DNA from: Lactobacillus kitasatonis DSM 16761 = JCM 1039
Lineage (GTDB): Bacteria > Bacillota > Bacilli > Lactobacillales > Lactobacillaceae
Reading direction: 5' to 3'
NCBI RefSeq assembly: GCF_000615285.1
Contig: NZ_BALU01000013.1
Location: 1-63,626, forward strand
Length of the DNA: 63,626 bases
Part shown: piece by piece, positions 9,862 to 19,612 of the stretch
How positions within the stretch are numbered: position 1 is the stretch's first letter
Layout of the letters: the number at the start of each line of letters is the position of its first letter
Translations under genes and position numbers: made by a program
Notes under the pieces: generated by a model
Told to the model about the DNA's origin: nothing
Seen by the model: the letters and a program-made list of their open reading frames with translations, nothing else
The model's database searches: none

Positions 9862-11094
9862 CTAAAGTCTTTGATTCCTAGTGGCTACGTTGTAATCATA
9901 TAATTGATTCTTTGTAACCAGTGCATACATGGTTCGAATTAGTTTATGTACTGATGCAATGGCAATCTTCTTGAAGCCGCGGCTTTGAGAAGATTTTTTT
10001 CTATCATAATAGTCAGTAATATGACAGGGCTGGGTAGTCTTTACTGATTCCATTTGACCGATACTTAAATACATGATCTTTCTGGCAATTGAATTGCCGT
10101 GTTTGGTAATACTTAAATGACTGTCTAATTCACCAGACTGATAGATGCCAGGATCAATGCCGATAAAAGCATCAATTTGGTTAGGACTGTCAAATCGTCT
10201 TAAATCACCTAATTCAGCCAATAATCTTAAGGCTGTTGTTTTGGCAATACCAGGAATGCTTTGATAAATGGTTAATATACGGGTATCAGCCTGATTTTTA
10301 CTGGCTAATTTATACAGGTAGGCCAGTGCTTCCTTTTTCTCCTGATCAAGAGAAAAAAGACTGGCAATATTTCTTTGAATAGCACGGATAACAATACTAT
10401 CCTTATTGTCATAGGCACAAGTTAATCGAGCCAAAGAGATTAAGCGTTGCGTAAGGTATTCGGCTTTTTTCTGGCTTAATCCCGATATAGTTTCTAATTC
10501 GCCCAAAATATGTTCCTTGTTACTATCTAAAACAGCTTGTGCATGCGGAAATAAGGCAACTACTGACCAATAAATTTTACCTGTAGGATGACACATGAGA
10601 TTTTCAATTTGTGGGAAAGTTGTCTGCAGATTACGATGAAGCTGATTCTTGGCAACAACCATAGCTTTATTCAATTCTTCATAGTATCTGCTTGCATTTT
10701 GCATTTCATGGTATGCCCGAGACTGAGGCTTAAGTAGCTTCTGTGGAGCATTAAACTGTATCAGAGCTAGACGATAAGCGTCAACTTGATCGGTCTTATT
10801 ATGACGAAGGTTATTATCCATCAGCTTTTTAGCTTTCAAAGGATTAAGCTTTAGATATTGAATATGCTTCTTCTCTAAAAAAGCCTGCAAGCTCAAAGAA
10901 TATACTCCTGTTGATTCAAAGACTATCAAAGGAATGACAGAGTAAAGACGTAATCTTTTATAAAGCTGCTGGAAGCCGACCATGTCATTGCTTATTTTAA
11001 ATGTCTTACCCTGCCTAACTTTATCCATTAGAACGCAGACAGTAGAGTCCTTACTGCTAACATCAATGCCAACAATCACTTTACAATTTTCCAT
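9862..11094 (-). CDS. IS110-family DEDD transposase (second)
   Basis: About 410 residues, homologous to the first transposase over the whole length but diverged, so this is a different IS rather than a recent duplicate. The DEDD site is D11, E60, D102 and D105; the serine motif is YQSGE. GGGAGG precedes ATG at 11094; a longer frame reaches 11109 from a TTG but overlaps that Shine-Dalgarno. The reading frame is intact. The 458-nt region upstream carries two repeat copies that may specify bridge RNA. Confidence 0.92.
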   Translation of the reverse strand: MENCKVIVGIDVSSKDSTVCVLMDKVRQGKTFKISNDMVGFQQLYKRLRLYSVIPLIVFESTGVYSLSLQAFLEKKHIQYLKLNPLKAKKLMDNNLRHNKTDQVDAYRLALIQFNAPQKLLKPQSRAYHEMQNASRYYEELNKAMVVAKNQLHRNLQTTFPQIENLMCHPTGKIYWSVVALFPHAQAVLDSNKEHILGELETISGLSQKKAEYLTQRLISLARLTCAYDNKDSIVIRAIQRNIASLFSLDQEKKEALAYLYKLASKNQADTRILTIYQSIPGIAKTTALRLLAELGDLRRFDSPNQIDAFIGIDPGIYQSGELDSHLSITKHGNSIARKIMYLSIGQMESVKTTQPCHITDYYDRKKSSQSRGFKKIAIASVHKLIRTMYALVTKNQLYDYNVATRNQRL

Positions 11095-11152
11095 GATTGA
11101 ACCTCCCAAAGTTTTAAAGATAAAATACCTTATCGAACTATTTAATTCTTAT

Positions 11153-11233
11153 TTTCTAAACCCGGCATCAAGTGCCTGCATACTTCGAAGAGACTTCTAA
11201 ATAGTCGGTAAAGCAGCCTGTTTCTAAAACGAC
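11153..11233 (-). ncRNA. Candidate IS110 bridge-RNA segment, copy 1
   Basis: This 81-nt stretch lies about 60 nt upstream of the second transposase start. It shares TTTCTAAACCCG, the hairpin NNCA...TGNN, CTTCGAAGAGA and a terminal ACGAC with a second copy at 11351-11433. The small stem is GGCA/TGCC here. Its place, upstream of an IS110 transposase, is where bridge RNAs are encoded. The strand is inferred from the transposase. No expression evidence is available. Confidence 0.45.
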
Positions 11234-11350
11234 ATTTTTTGCCTTAAATTAGATATGACTTTATGCTTTATCTTCACCTTTATTTTAGATAAAAATAAAG
11301 TATTTGATTAAAGTTCCGTCGAACTTCAACCCAATACTTAGGTTAGTATG

Positions 11351-11433
11351 TTTCTAAACCCGACATTAAATGTCCACATTCTTCGAAGAGATTGCATAAT
11401 TTCTCAGTGAAACTGCCAGTTTTTTTATACGAC
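11351..11433 (-). ncRNA. Candidate IS110 bridge-RNA segment, copy 2
   Basis: Second copy of the element at 11153-11233, about 65 percent identical by eye. The small stem is GACA/TGTC instead of GGCA/TGCC, so both sides of one pair changed together, which argues for a conserved RNA structure. No transposase gene belongs obviously to this copy; it may be the left end of a lost or truncated IS. The sequence between the copies is AT-rich and holds nothing else I recognise. Confidence 0.4.
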
Positions 11434-11496
11434 GTCAAGCATCTAAAAGCCCGTGACATATAGTTTTACTACTATTTCAAATTCTACGGCTAGAAC

Positions 11497-11542
11497 AAAA
11501 AATAGTGAATCAGCTATCCCGTCGGATAGGCAATTCACTATT
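11497..11542 (-). terminator. Terminator of the ABC-F gene (minus strand)
   Basis: AATAGTGAAT and ATTCACTATT form the base of a long stem with a short internal loop and CTATCC/GGATAG above it. On the minus strand the stem is followed by six T. Confidence 0.8.
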
Positions 11543-11567
11543 AAGCTTAGAATGTTTTTTATATCGT

Positions 11568-13483
11568 TTATTCGAAATTATCTAACTCTTCAATAGCCTT
11601 TTCCCAATTATTATTGGCAGTATCCAATTTCTTTTGAATCTCGTCCAGCTGTTCTTGAAGAGGTCCTAATTTATCAAAGTTAGAAGCAATTTCTGGATTG
11701 GCCATTTCATTTTGAATGTCTTTTTCTTGAGCTTCTAAATCTTCAATTTCTTTTTCTGCTTGATCAATGGCGCGTTGCAACTTTCTCTTTTGCGAATCAC
11801 GTTGTTTTTGTTCTTGATAAGAAAGCTTTTGTTCACTGACTGCCTTTACAGGTTCTGCATCTTCAGTCTCTGCATTGGCAGCACTTGCTTGTTTTGCTTT
11901 TTCATCAAGATAGTAAGAATAGTTACCATTATAAATTTTGGCATGACCATCTCTGACTGAAACGATCTTGTTAGCAAGTTGGTTAATGAAGTAACGATCG
12001 TGGGATACGAAGAGCAAAGTACCATCAAAGTCTTTCAATGCTTTTTCAAGAACTTCTTTTGCTTCAATGTCCAAATGGTTGGTTGGTTCGTCCATTAGTA
12101 AGAAGTTGTCGTGTTCAAGTGACAAGACAGTCAAAGTTAGACGAGCTTTTTGACCACCGGATAATTGACCAACTGTTTTATCGATATCCTTAGCTGTGAA
12201 TAGGAAACTAGCTAAAATTGAACGGACATCACGTTCTGGCATAGTCTTGTGACGATCCCAAACGGTATCCAAAACAGTCTTGGATGGATCTAGTCCTTGT
12301 AATTCCTGGTCATAGTAACCAATATCCAAAGAAGCACCGTATTTGATTGAACCACCTTGGGGCTTAAGTTGCTTCATGATTGTCTTAAGCAAAGTAGACT
12401 TACCAATTCCGTTTGGTCCAATGACGGCAACACGATCTCCCTTGTTTACTTGAAAAGAGATATCGTTAACCATTGTTTTATCAGGATAACCAATGGTTAA
12501 ATCGTTAAGAATCAAAACTTCCTTACCTGATGGACGTTCGCTACTAAAATGAATGCGTACCTTGTTTTTATGCTTAGGTGGTTTGATTCGGTCGATCTTT
12601 TCTAGCTTCTTGCGTCGACTTTGTGCTCTCTTAGTAGTTGTGGCACGAACCAAGTTCTTTTGGATAAATTCCTCGTCCTTTTTGATTTCGGCTTGTTGCT
12701 TTTCGTAAGCAGCTTCTTGATCCTTATCACGCTGTTCACGCTGCATTACGTAGCAGAATAATTGCCTTTGAAGGTAGTAAGTTTGCCGAATTGCAATTCA
12801 AAAATTTGCGTTGCCAAATGATCCAAGAAGTACTGGTCGTGGGATACTACTAAAATGGCGCCGCTGTAATTCTTTAAAAAGCCTTCCAGCCAATCAAGCG
12901 TATCTAGATCCAAGTAGTTAGTAGGTTCGTCTAGCAAGAGCAGGGCAGGTTTACGTAAAAGCAATTTAACGAAGGCTAATCTAGTTTTTTCACCACCAGA
13001 TAAACTGCCAATGCGCTTTTGCCAGGTATCTTCAGGAAACTTAAAACCGTTAAGAATACTCTTGATATCTGATTGGTAAGTGTAGCCGCCTTTTTGTTCA
13101 AAGTTGAATTGTTTTTGATCGTATTGCTTTAGTAATTCTTGATCTTCAGGATGGTCTGCAATTTGTTGTTGCATATTGGTTAATGTTTTGCCTTCCTTGA
13201 TTAAAGAGGCAAAAACGGATTCCATTTCATCCCAAATGGTTTTGGCTTCATCTAAAGCATTTTCCTGGGCGATATAACCTACATCGATACCTTTATTAAC
13301 AGTAAATTCACCACGAGTAGGTTCTTGTTCACCTGTCATAATTTTTAATAGGGTAGTTTTACCAACCCCATTAGGGCCAACTAAGCCGATTCTTGCATTT
13401 GAATCGATTGAAAAAGTAACGTTCTTAAATAACGTGTTGGCACCAAATTGTTGTTCTAAATCGTGTCCTTGTGCAATAATCAT
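11568..13483 (-). pseudogene. ABC-F ATPase, split by a single-base deletion
   Basis: ABC-F proteins are soluble twin ATPases acting on the ribosome. The N-terminal half (12746-13483) has GPNGVGKTT, LSGGEKTRL and LLLDEPTNYLD. The C-terminal half (11568-12746) has GPNGIGKSTL, LSGGQKARL and LLMDEPTNHLD, plus a coiled-coil C-terminus. One protein of about 640 residues is expected. At about 12748-12752 (minus: TCT GCT ACG TAA TG) one base is missing. Restoring it gives GNYSAYVMQREQ across the joint. The stop and an ATG overlap as TAATG, so reinitiation could make two half proteins. It could also be a sequence error. Confidence 0.85.
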
Positions 13484-13594
13484 AATTTTTCACCTAATCA
13501 TTATTTTACCATACGCTTCAAGTCTAATATTACTTGTTTTCTCAAGCTCAATATGTGAAAAAGTATATATTTGTGAAAAAGATACTTGCGCAAA

Positions 13595-13603
13595 TGGTAT
13601 AAT
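13595..13603 (+). promoter_or_regulatory. rex promoter, extended -10
   Basis: TGGTATAAT is an extended -10 about 65 nt before rex. Half-sites resembling the Rex box (TTGTGAA near 13571 and TTCACAA near 13634) lie on both sides of it, consistent with autoregulation; no full palindromic operator is seen. Confidence 0.55.
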
Positions 13604-13668
13604 AACAGTTATGATAGTAGTGCTTGATTGTACATTCACAAACATGAAATAAGTTTGGAGGGCTTCAA

Positions 13669-14304
13669 ATGGAAAAAATAAAGATTCCAAAGGCAACAGC
13701 CAAAAGATTACCATTATATTACCGTTATTTACTTATCTTGAATGAAGAAGGCAAAGATAAGGTTTCATCAACTGAATTGTCAGAAGCTGTTCAAGTTGAT
13801 AGTGCCTCAATTAGAAGAGACTTTTCATATTTTGGCGCATTAGGTAAGCGTGGCTATGGATACGACGTTAAGAACTTACTTACATTCTTTAAGAAGATTT
13901 TGAACCAAGATACTTTAACTAACGTTGCTTTGATCGGTGTAGGTAACTTAGGCCGTGCCTTGTTAAATTACAACTTTAAACGTAGTAACAATATCAGAAT
14001 TTCATGTGCTTTTGATATTAACAAAAAGATTACTGGTCGTATCTTAAGCGGCGTTCCCGTTTATGATATGGACGATTTGAAACAACAATTGAGTGACCAA
14101 CAAATCACAATTGCAATTTTAACTGTTCCTTCAACTGCAGCACAAAAGACAACTGATGAAATGGTAGATGCAGGGGTAAAGGGGATTATGAACTTTACTC
14201 CAATTAGATTGTCCGCTCCAGCTGATGTTCGTATACAAAACGTGGATTTAGCAACTGAATTGCAAACGCTGATTTACTTCTTAGACAGCGATAAAGAAAA
14301 TTAA
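13669..14304 (+). CDS. rex: Redox-sensing transcriptional repressor Rex
   Basis: Rex senses the NADH/NAD+ ratio and represses fermentation genes until NADH binds. The 211-residue protein has an N-terminal winged helix ([22 protein letters not shown] at 43-56), a Rossmann dinucleotide motif GVGNLG (90-95) and a C-terminal domain-swapped helix. GGAGGG precedes the ATG. A bidirectional terminator separates it from scrR. Confidence 0.95.
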   Translation: MEKIKIPKATAKRLPLYYRYLLILNEEGKDKVSSTELSEAVQVDSASIRRDFSYFGALGKRGYGYDVKNLLTFFKKILNQDTLTNVALIGVGNLGRALLNYNFKRSNNIRISCAFDINKKITGRILSGVPVYDMDDLKQQLSDQQITIAILTVPSTAAQKTTDEMVDAGVKGIMNFTPIRLSAPADVRIQNVDLATELQTLIYFLDSDKEN

Positions 14305-14313
14305 TGCCAAAAC

Positions 14314-14347
14314 AAAAACGACTGAGATTCAACTCAGTCGTTTTTTT
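14314..14347 (+). terminator. Bidirectional terminator between rex and scrR
   Basis: AAAAACGACTGAG pairs with CTCAGTCGTTTTT around ATTCAA; the stop codon of scrR on the other strand lies at its edge. Confidence 0.88.
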
Positions 14348-15332
14348 ATGCGGTCGTTTCACTTTTAATTAGTTTTACAGGCAATGTGTAGTTCATTTGC
14401 TTTAGCTCTTCGTCGGGATGTGCAATTCGCTTTAAAAGCAAATCCACTAATAATGTAGCAATATCGTGAATAGGTTGGGCGATGGTGGTTAATTCAGAAT
14501 GATAAGTCTGAATCAATTTAGTGCCATCAAAGCCGATTACTTTTAATTCCTTAGGGACTTTAATACCTAATTTTTTAGCTTCTTGTAAAACCAAGATAGC
14601 AGTTAAATCGTCAGTGCAAACTACGCCATCAGGATGTTTTTCAACTAACATGTCATGAATTTGCATATTTTTAATGTTAGAAGAATCAGAAAAGGCGACA
14701 GAACGAATATGTGGTTTTAAGTCATGCTTTTTCACTTCATCGAGATAGGCATCCAATCGTTCATCGGTAGGATTGCCTTTTTTATGTTCATTACCCAAAA
14801 AGTAAATCTTTTTACAGCCGGCTTGAATTAAATCATGCATGGCTAATTTGATACCTTGGTAGTTATCACAACTTATGATAGGGACATTATCAGATAACTT
14901 ACGGTCAAAAGAAACAATTGGCAAACCTAATTGCTTATATTCTTCAATCCCCAAGTTGTGTGCACCTGCGATAATACCATCAACTTGATTGGCTTGGAGC
15001 ATGCGTAAATATTCATGCTCTTTTTCTTTATCACGACCAGCGTTGCACATGATAACTTTGTAGCCTTTTTTGAATAATTCTTCTTCGATGTTTTGCACTA
15101 GTTCCGCAAAAAATGGATTAATAATACCGGGGAAAATCAATCCAACTAGATTCATTCTTTTGCCTTGAAGAGAGCGGGCAACAGAATTGGGTTGATAATT
15201 TAGCTTTCGCATTGCCGCAAAAACTTTATCTTTGGTTTTTTGACTTAGATAGCCATGGTTGTTGATTACACGTGAAACCGTAGTAATTGAACAACCTGCT
15301 TCTTTGGCAACATCGCTTAATTTAGCTGCCAT
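14346..15332 (-). CDS. scrR: LacI-family repressor of the sucrose genes
   Basis: The 328-residue protein has the LacI/GalR DNA-binding helix-turn-helix at the N-terminus (SDVAKEAGCSITTVSRVIN) with hinge helix, and a periplasmic-binding-protein-like sensor domain. It lies 15 nt after scrB on the same strand, with AAGGTG before the ATG, and faces the scrA PTS gene. It is therefore inferred to be the sucrose repressor, binding the two palindromes at 16857-16872 and 16957-16974. Confidence 0.88.
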   Translation of the reverse strand: MAAKLSDVAKEAGCSITTVSRVINNHGYLSQKTKDKVFAAMRKLNYQPNSVARSLQGKRMNLVGLIFPGIINPFFAELVQNIEEELFKKGYKVIMCNAGRDKEKEHEYLRMLQANQVDGIIAGAHNLGIEEYKQLGLPIVSFDRKLSDNVPIISCDNYQGIKLAMHDLIQAGCKKIYFLGNEHKKGNPTDERLDAYLDEVKKHDLKPHIRSVAFSDSSNIKNMQIHDMLVEKHPDGVVCTDDLTAILVLQEAKKLGIKVPKELKVIGFDGTKLIQTYHSELTTIAQPIHDIATLLVDLLLKRIAHPDEELKQMNYTLPVKLIKSETTA

Positions 15333-15347
15333 CTATATCACCTTAAT

Positions 15348-16796
15348 CTAAAGAATAGTTTTCATTTGCCATAATTTACCATTATAGTGTGTCTTTTGTG
15401 CAAATGCGAGTTTAGTATTGTTTTGATCTGCAAAATAACGACCGGTTAAAACTTCTTCGCCGTCGTTCACGAAAATTTCAATTAATGAATGATCAATAAA
15501 GATGTTTAACTTTAAGTCAGTGTTAGCTTCAAAGTTAGCTTGTCTAGTTTCACCATAATCGACAGAAACTTTTTGACCAGTGTTAGAACGATCAAGAATT
15601 AAAGTCCCGTTTTCAGTGTCGAAATCAAGTTTAAGACCGCTAGTTAAATTATCGTTTGCGGCAAGGTAAAGACTGCCTTTTTGACCAGCTTTAATTGTGA
15701 GTTCAGCTTCATATTGTTGACTAGCTTTGTTTTCGTCTGAAATTTCTTTTTCATTGTAACGAAGTGCTTGCATAGCAGAAACAGGTTTTTGCATTAACTT
15801 ACCATCTTTGATAGATAATTCTTTGACTTGACTAAGGCAGTTGGCCCAGTTTTCATTATCGGTTGGGTAAGTGGTATCTGGTAAACCAACCCAGCTGATT
15901 TCATAGACTTTGCCATTAGGTGCGTTAAATGCTTGGGTAGCGTAAACGTCGAAGCCTTTGTCCAAATTGTGCAATTTACCAGGATTGATTAATTTATGAT
16001 TTTCAAAATCAATGTCGTCGGCAATGATGTACATGTTAGGGTAGATGTCATCGTAGTCGGCAATCTTCTTGTCTAAGCCTTGAGGGCAGAAAATTACAAC
16101 AACGTGGCCATCGACTCTAACAATGTTAGGACATTCGATCATGTAACCTAAGTCATCTGTGCCCATGTCTAAGAAGCCTAGTTCTTCCCAATTCTTTAGA
16201 TCCTTTGATTTCCACACATCAATATGACCATGTTTTTCAGCTTTGTCTTGTGCACCCAAAATAGCGTAGTAGGTGTCGTCTTGCTTTAAAATTTGTGGGT
16301 CGCGGAAGTGTTCAGTAATGTGGTCAGGATTCTTAAATAAGATAGTTTTATCAGCAACCTTCCCATTTTTGTCCATCCAAGCACTAACTTGGTAAGGGAT
16401 GCGAACCCAATTTTCATCGCGGTGGTTACCTGTGTACATTAGGAATAATTTGCCGTCAATTTCACGAGCAGAACCTGAGTATGCCCCGTGAGAATCAGCC
16501 ATTGTATCGGGTTCAACAGCTAAGCCTAGGCTTTCCCAGTTAACTAAATCTGATGATTTAAAGTGAACCCATGACTTTAAGCCGTGAACAGCACCAAATG
16601 GATATGATTGATAGAAAAGATGATATTCACCATTAAAGTAAGAAAAGCCATTTGGATCGTTGATTAACCCGGAAATTGGATGTAAGTGATAGTGCATTTG
16701 GTAAGGGGAATTGGCTGCTTGTGCTTGCAAATGAAGTAAAGTATCGGCATCCCATTTACTATAAGGTAAGTAACGTTTTTCTCTTGTCCATTCCAT
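15348..16796 (-). CDS. scrB: Sucrose-6-phosphate hydrolase (GH32)
   Basis: Cytoplasmic invertase-type enzyme that splits sucrose-6-phosphate into glucose-6-phosphate and fructose. GH32 signatures: INDPNGF with the nucleophile Asp, FRDPQ with the transition-state Asp, and MIECPN with the acid/base Glu; a C-terminal beta-sandwich follows. From 16796 it has 482 residues. The open frame extends to 16811, but GGAGG lies inside that extension 8 nt ahead of 16796, so 16796 is preferred. Co-transcribed with scrR. Confidence 0.92.
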   Translation of the reverse strand: MEWTREKRYLPYSKWDADTLLHLQAQAANSPYQMHYHLHPISGLINDPNGFSYFNGEYHLFYQSYPFGAVHGLKSWVHFKSSDLVNWESLGLAVEPDTMADSHGAYSGSAREIDGKLFLMYTGNHRDENWVRIPYQVSAWMDKNGKVADKTILFKNPDHITEHFRDPQILKQDDTYYAILGAQDKAEKHGHIDVWKSKDLKNWEELGFLDMGTDDLGYMIECPNIVRVDGHVVVIFCPQGLDKKIADYDDIYPNMYIIADDIDFENHKLINPGKLHNLDKGFDVYATQAFNAPNGKVYEISWVGLPDTTYPTDNENWANCLSQVKELSIKDGKLMQKPVSAMQALRYNEKEISDENKASQQYEAELTIKAGQKGSLYLAANDNLTSGLKLDFDTENGTLILDRSNTGQKVSVDYGETRQANFEANTDLKLNIFIDHSLIEIFVNDGEEVLTGRYFADQNNTKLAFAQKTHYNGKLWQMKTIL

Positions 16797-16810
16797 AATA
16801 AAAGCCTCCA

Positions 16811-16824
16811 TGTAAGCGTTGTCT
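16811..16824. promoter_or_regulatory. cre box in the scrB leader
   Basis: TGTAAGCGTTGTCT fits the CcpA consensus WTGNAANCGNWNNCW at every core position. It lies between the scrB promoter and gene, a roadblock position for catabolite repression. Confidence 0.7.
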
Positions 16825-16833
16825 TTATATGAT

Positions 16834-16872
16834 ATTTTAGTAGATTATAAAAAAGGTGTCAAACGATTATCA
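16834..16872 (-). promoter_or_regulatory. scrB promoter with ScrR operator
   Basis: On the minus strand, -35 TTGACA (16862-16857), 17 nt, then -10 TAAAAT (16839-16834). The -35 lies inside the operator TGTCAAACGATTATCA (16857-16872), so repressor binding would block RNA polymerase. Confidence 0.75.
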
Positions 16873-16956
16873 TATTTTTGCATATTGGTATTTACCATAA
16901 TACTGCCTTATTTATCCATAATAAAAACTATAAGTAAAAATAAAATATAGAAATTT

Positions 16957-16995
16957 ATGTCAAACGATTGACATATTTTTTGAATGCGTTATCAT
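16957..16995 (+). promoter_or_regulatory. scrA promoter with ScrR operator
   Basis: The operator ATGTCAAACGATTGACAT (16957-16974) has perfect 7-bp arms around ACGA. Its right arm contains the -35 TTGACA (16968-16973), followed after 16 nt by TATCAT. It mirrors the scrB operator. Confidence 0.75.
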
Positions 16996-17012
16996 AATTA
17001 GTGAAATGATAA

Positions 17013-17026
17013 TAAAGCGTTTACAT
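17013..17026. promoter_or_regulatory. Imperfect cre box before scrA
   Basis: Read on the minus strand, ATGTAAACGCTTTAT matches the cre consensus except one C near its 3' end. It lies just ahead of the scrA Shine-Dalgarno. Confidence 0.5.
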
Positions 17027-17040
17027 GGGAGGAAATGAAT

Positions 17041-18990
17041 ATGGACCACAGAAAGGTGGCTGAACGAGTAATTAAAGACGTGGGCCGCGACAATATTATC
17101 GCTGGTGCTCACTGTGCTACTCGTTTGCGTTTAGTTTTAAAAGATGACTCAAAGGTTGACCAAAAAGCATTGGACAACGATCCAGATGTTAAAGGCACCT
17201 TTAAGACTAATGGCCAATATCAAGTTATTATTGGGCCAGGGGATGTTAATGACGTTTACGACGAATTCATTAAAATCACAGGTCTTAAGGAATTATCAAC
17301 CGATGATTTAAAGAAGGTAGCAGCTGAAGGCCAAAAGAAGAATCCAATCATGGACTTCATTAAGCTTTTGTCTGACATCTTCGTTCCAATTATTCCAGCC
17401 TTAGTTGCTGGTGGTTTGTTGATGGCTTTGAACAACTTCTTGACTTCACCAGGACTATTTGGTCCTAAGTCAGTTGTTCAAATGGCTCCAAACATTGCCG
17501 GAATGTCAGAAATGATTCAGGTAATGTCAGCCGCTCCATTTATCTTCATGCCAATTCTAGTTGGTATGTCGGCGGCTAAACGGTTTGGTGCCAACCAATT
17601 CTTAGGTGCAACAATCGGTATGATTATGACTACACCTGGACTTCAAGGTGCTAACCACTTCTGGAACATCTTCGGTTTGCACGTTGCTCAAACCAACTAC
17701 CAATACCAAGTTATTCCAGTTTTAGTAGCCGTTTGGGTATTATCAATTTTTGAAAAATTCTTCCACAAGCACTTACCATCTGCAGTTGACTTTACCTTTA
17801 CGCCACTTCTTTCAATTATGATTACTGGTTTCTTGACTTTCACAATCATTGGACCAGTATTCAAGGGCGTATCTGACGCTATTACTAATGCAATCGTATG
17901 GCTTTACAACACTACTGGTGCCTTGGGTATGGGTATCTTTGGTCTTACTTACTCAGCAATTGTTACTACTGGCCTTCACCAAAGTTTCCCAGCTGTTGAA
18001 ACTCAACTTTTGGCAGCCTTTGCTAAGAACCCAGCAAGTTCTGGTGACTTCATCTTCGTTACTGCATGTATGGCTAACGTTGCACAAGGTGCCGCAACTT
18101 TCGCAGTTTACTTCTTAACTAAGAACGAAAAGATGAAGGGTTTGGCAAGTTCATCAGGTGTTTCAGCACTTCTTGGTATTACTGAACCAGCACTTTTCGG
18201 TGTTAACTTGAAGTACAAGTTCCCATTCTTCTGTGCCTTAATTGGTTCAGGTGTGGCTGCTGCATTTGCTGGCTTGATGCACGTAACTGCTGCAGCTCTT
18301 GGTTCAGCTGGTTTCTTAGGATTCCTTTCAATTTATCCAAAGACTATCCCAATGTGGGTTGTCTCAGTTGCAATCAGTTTTGCAGTTGCATTCATTCTTA
18401 CTTATGTTTACGGTAAGGGGCACTTGAAGGAAGAAGTTGCAAGTCAAGACGTACCAGTAAATGACGCAACTACTCAAGCTGAAGAAAATCAAAAAGCAGA
18501 AAAAGTTTCAAAAGAACAATTATCATTAAAGGATGAAGTTATTGCTTCACCAGTTGACGGTACTCCAGAAAGCTTAACTAAGGTTAACGATCCAGTATTC
18601 TCAGCTAAGTTGATGGGTGACGGTGCTGCAGTTATTCCAAGTAATGGTACTATTTACGCACCAGTAACTGGTACTGTAACTATTGCTTACGAAACTAAGC
18701 ACGCATATGGTATTAAGTCAGATGATGGTGCTGAAGTTTTAATCCACATCGGTCTTGATACTGTAAACCTTAAGGGTGAATACTTCGAAAGCTTTGTAAA
18801 GCAAGGCCAACGTGTTCAAAAGGGTGACAAACTTGGTAGTGTTGACTTAGATGCTGTCAAGAAGGCAGGCTACGATACTACTGTAATGGTAGTAATTACT
18901 AACACTGCCAACTATGCAAATGTTCAACGTATTACTGATGCAGGCGACAAGCATGGTGATAAGTTAATCGCTGTTACTGCTCATAATTAA
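17041..18990 (+). CDS. scrA: Sucrose-specific PTS permease EIIBCA
   Basis: Phosphotransferase permease that imports sucrose and phosphorylates it. Domain order: EIIB with the phospho-cysteine in AHCATRLRL (C25), a membrane EIIC domain of about ten hydrophobic segments, and a C-terminal EIIA with the His motif [17 protein letters not shown] (17027-17032) is only 2 nt from an ATG at 17035 but 8 nt from 17041, which is chosen (649 residues). Substrate is inferred from the adjacent scrB-scrR. Confidence 0.9.
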   Translation: MDHRKVAERVIKDVGRDNIIAGAHCATRLRLVLKDDSKVDQKALDNDPDVKGTFKTNGQYQVIIGPGDVNDVYDEFIKITGLKELSTDDLKKVAAEGQKKNPIMDFIKLLSDIFVPIIPALVAGGLLMALNNFLTSPGLFGPKSVVQMAPNIAGMSEMIQVMSAAPFIFMPILVGMSAAKRFGANQFLGATIGMIMTTPGLQGANHFWNIFGLHVAQTNYQYQVIPVLVAVWVLSIFEKFFHKHLPSAVDFTFTPLLSIMITGFLTFTIIGPVFKGVSDAITNAIVWLYNTTGALGMGIFGLTYSAIVTTGLHQSFPAVETQLLAAFAKNPASSGDFIFVTACMANVAQGAATFAVYFLTKNEKMKGLASSSGVSALLGITEPALFGVNLKYKFPFFCALIGSGVAAAFAGLMHVTAAALGSAGFLGFLSIYPKTIPMWVVSVAISFAVAFILTYVYGKGHLKEEVASQDVPVNDATTQAEENQKAEKVSKEQLSLKDEVIASPVDGTPESLTKVNDPVFSAKLMGDGAAVIPSNGTIYAPVTGTVTIAYETKHAYGIKSDDGAEVLIHIGLDTVNLKGEYFESFVKQGQRVQKGDKLGSVDLDAVKKAGYDTTVMVVITNTANYANVQRITDAGDKHGDKLIAVTAHN

Positions 18991-19047
18991 TTGTTGATAT
19001 CTTATTCCTTCTCTATGAATAAAAACAAATAGATCAAAATAAAGAAA

Positions 19048-19078
19048 ATCACTCAAGAAATAATCTTGGGCGATTTTT
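19048..19078 (+). terminator. Terminator after scrA
   Basis: ATCACTCAAGA pairs with TCTTGGGCGAT with one mismatch and one G-U pair, followed by five T. Confidence 0.7.
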
Positions 19079-19117
19079 CGTGCTATTCTAAAAAATAAAA
19101 AAAGAAGGGGGAAAGAT

Positions 19118-19612
19118 ATGAACGTAAAGAAAAACAGATCCTGGCTACTATTAATATTATCTATTATCTTGAGCATTATTTTTATTTTTTGGAGTGGAGT
19201 GAAAAACATCTCAGGAATTTATGGCATTGCCTTACTAATTTTTTCAGTTTTACCCATAATTCCAGCGATTTTGTTAACTGCAAAAGTTAGAATCTCAAAT
19301 TTTTTCTCTAGCGGTAAAATTTTTATTATGTATCTAATTTGGATAGCCGCTTTAGGATTCAATTACAAACTCCAGAGCTGGGTAGGAATATTATTTGTAA
19401 TCGCGATAATTATTCCGTTTTTCCTTTTAGGAATGATTGTCGCTTTACTTAGAACTTTACGCAGTCGAAAAAACGGTAAGTATTACTTTACTGAGGAAGA
19501 GCACAATAAGATTTCTGAATACGATAGTTTTGGCAAAGCATACAAAAAGTATTTGTCCTATACCTTAGTTGAAGGAATGTGGGATGCACTGGTTACTGTG
19601 TTAATTCCATGA
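19118..19612 (+). CDS. Membrane protein of unknown function
   Basis: I do not recognise a family. The 164-residue protein has four hydrophobic segments (about 9-27, 33-53, 67-83 and 88-110) and a charged, probably cytoplasmic C-terminal 50 residues. AAGGGGG precedes the ATG. It stands alone between the scrA terminator and a broken LytTR regulator; a regulatory partner is possible but not shown. Confidence 0.6.
   Translation: MNVKKNRSWLLLILSIILSIIFIFWSGVKNISGIYGIALLIFSVLPIIPAILLTAKVRISNFFSSGKIFIMYLIWIAALGFNYKLQSWVGILFVIAIIIPFFLLGMIVALLRTLRSRKNGKYYFTEEEHNKISEYDSFGKAYKKYLSYTLVEGMWDALVTVLIP

Larger units (their letters stand above)
8393..11433 (-). mobile_element. Block of two IS110-family insertion sequences plus structured flanks
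   Basis: Two homologous but clearly different IS110-type transposase genes lie head-to-tail on the minus strand between the tsaD terminators and the ABC-F terminator. This interval would otherwise be a short intergenic gap. IS110 elements lack terminal inverted repeats, so I cannot place exact ends; the coordinates cover the transposase genes and the two non-coding repeat copies upstream of the second gene. Confidence 0.8.

Noticed and set aside
11153..11433. CRISPR or terminal inverted repeats of the IS
   Set aside because: Only two copies, same orientation, 200 nt apart and diverged; IS110 elements have no terminal inverted repeats.
13434..13714. Small frames overlapping the ABC-F start and rex leader
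   Set aside because: They cover promoter and operator sequences on both strands and show no coding signature.
16797..16811. Longer N-terminus of ScrB from 16811
   Set aside because: The extension contains the Shine-Dalgarno GGAGG for the ATG at 16796.
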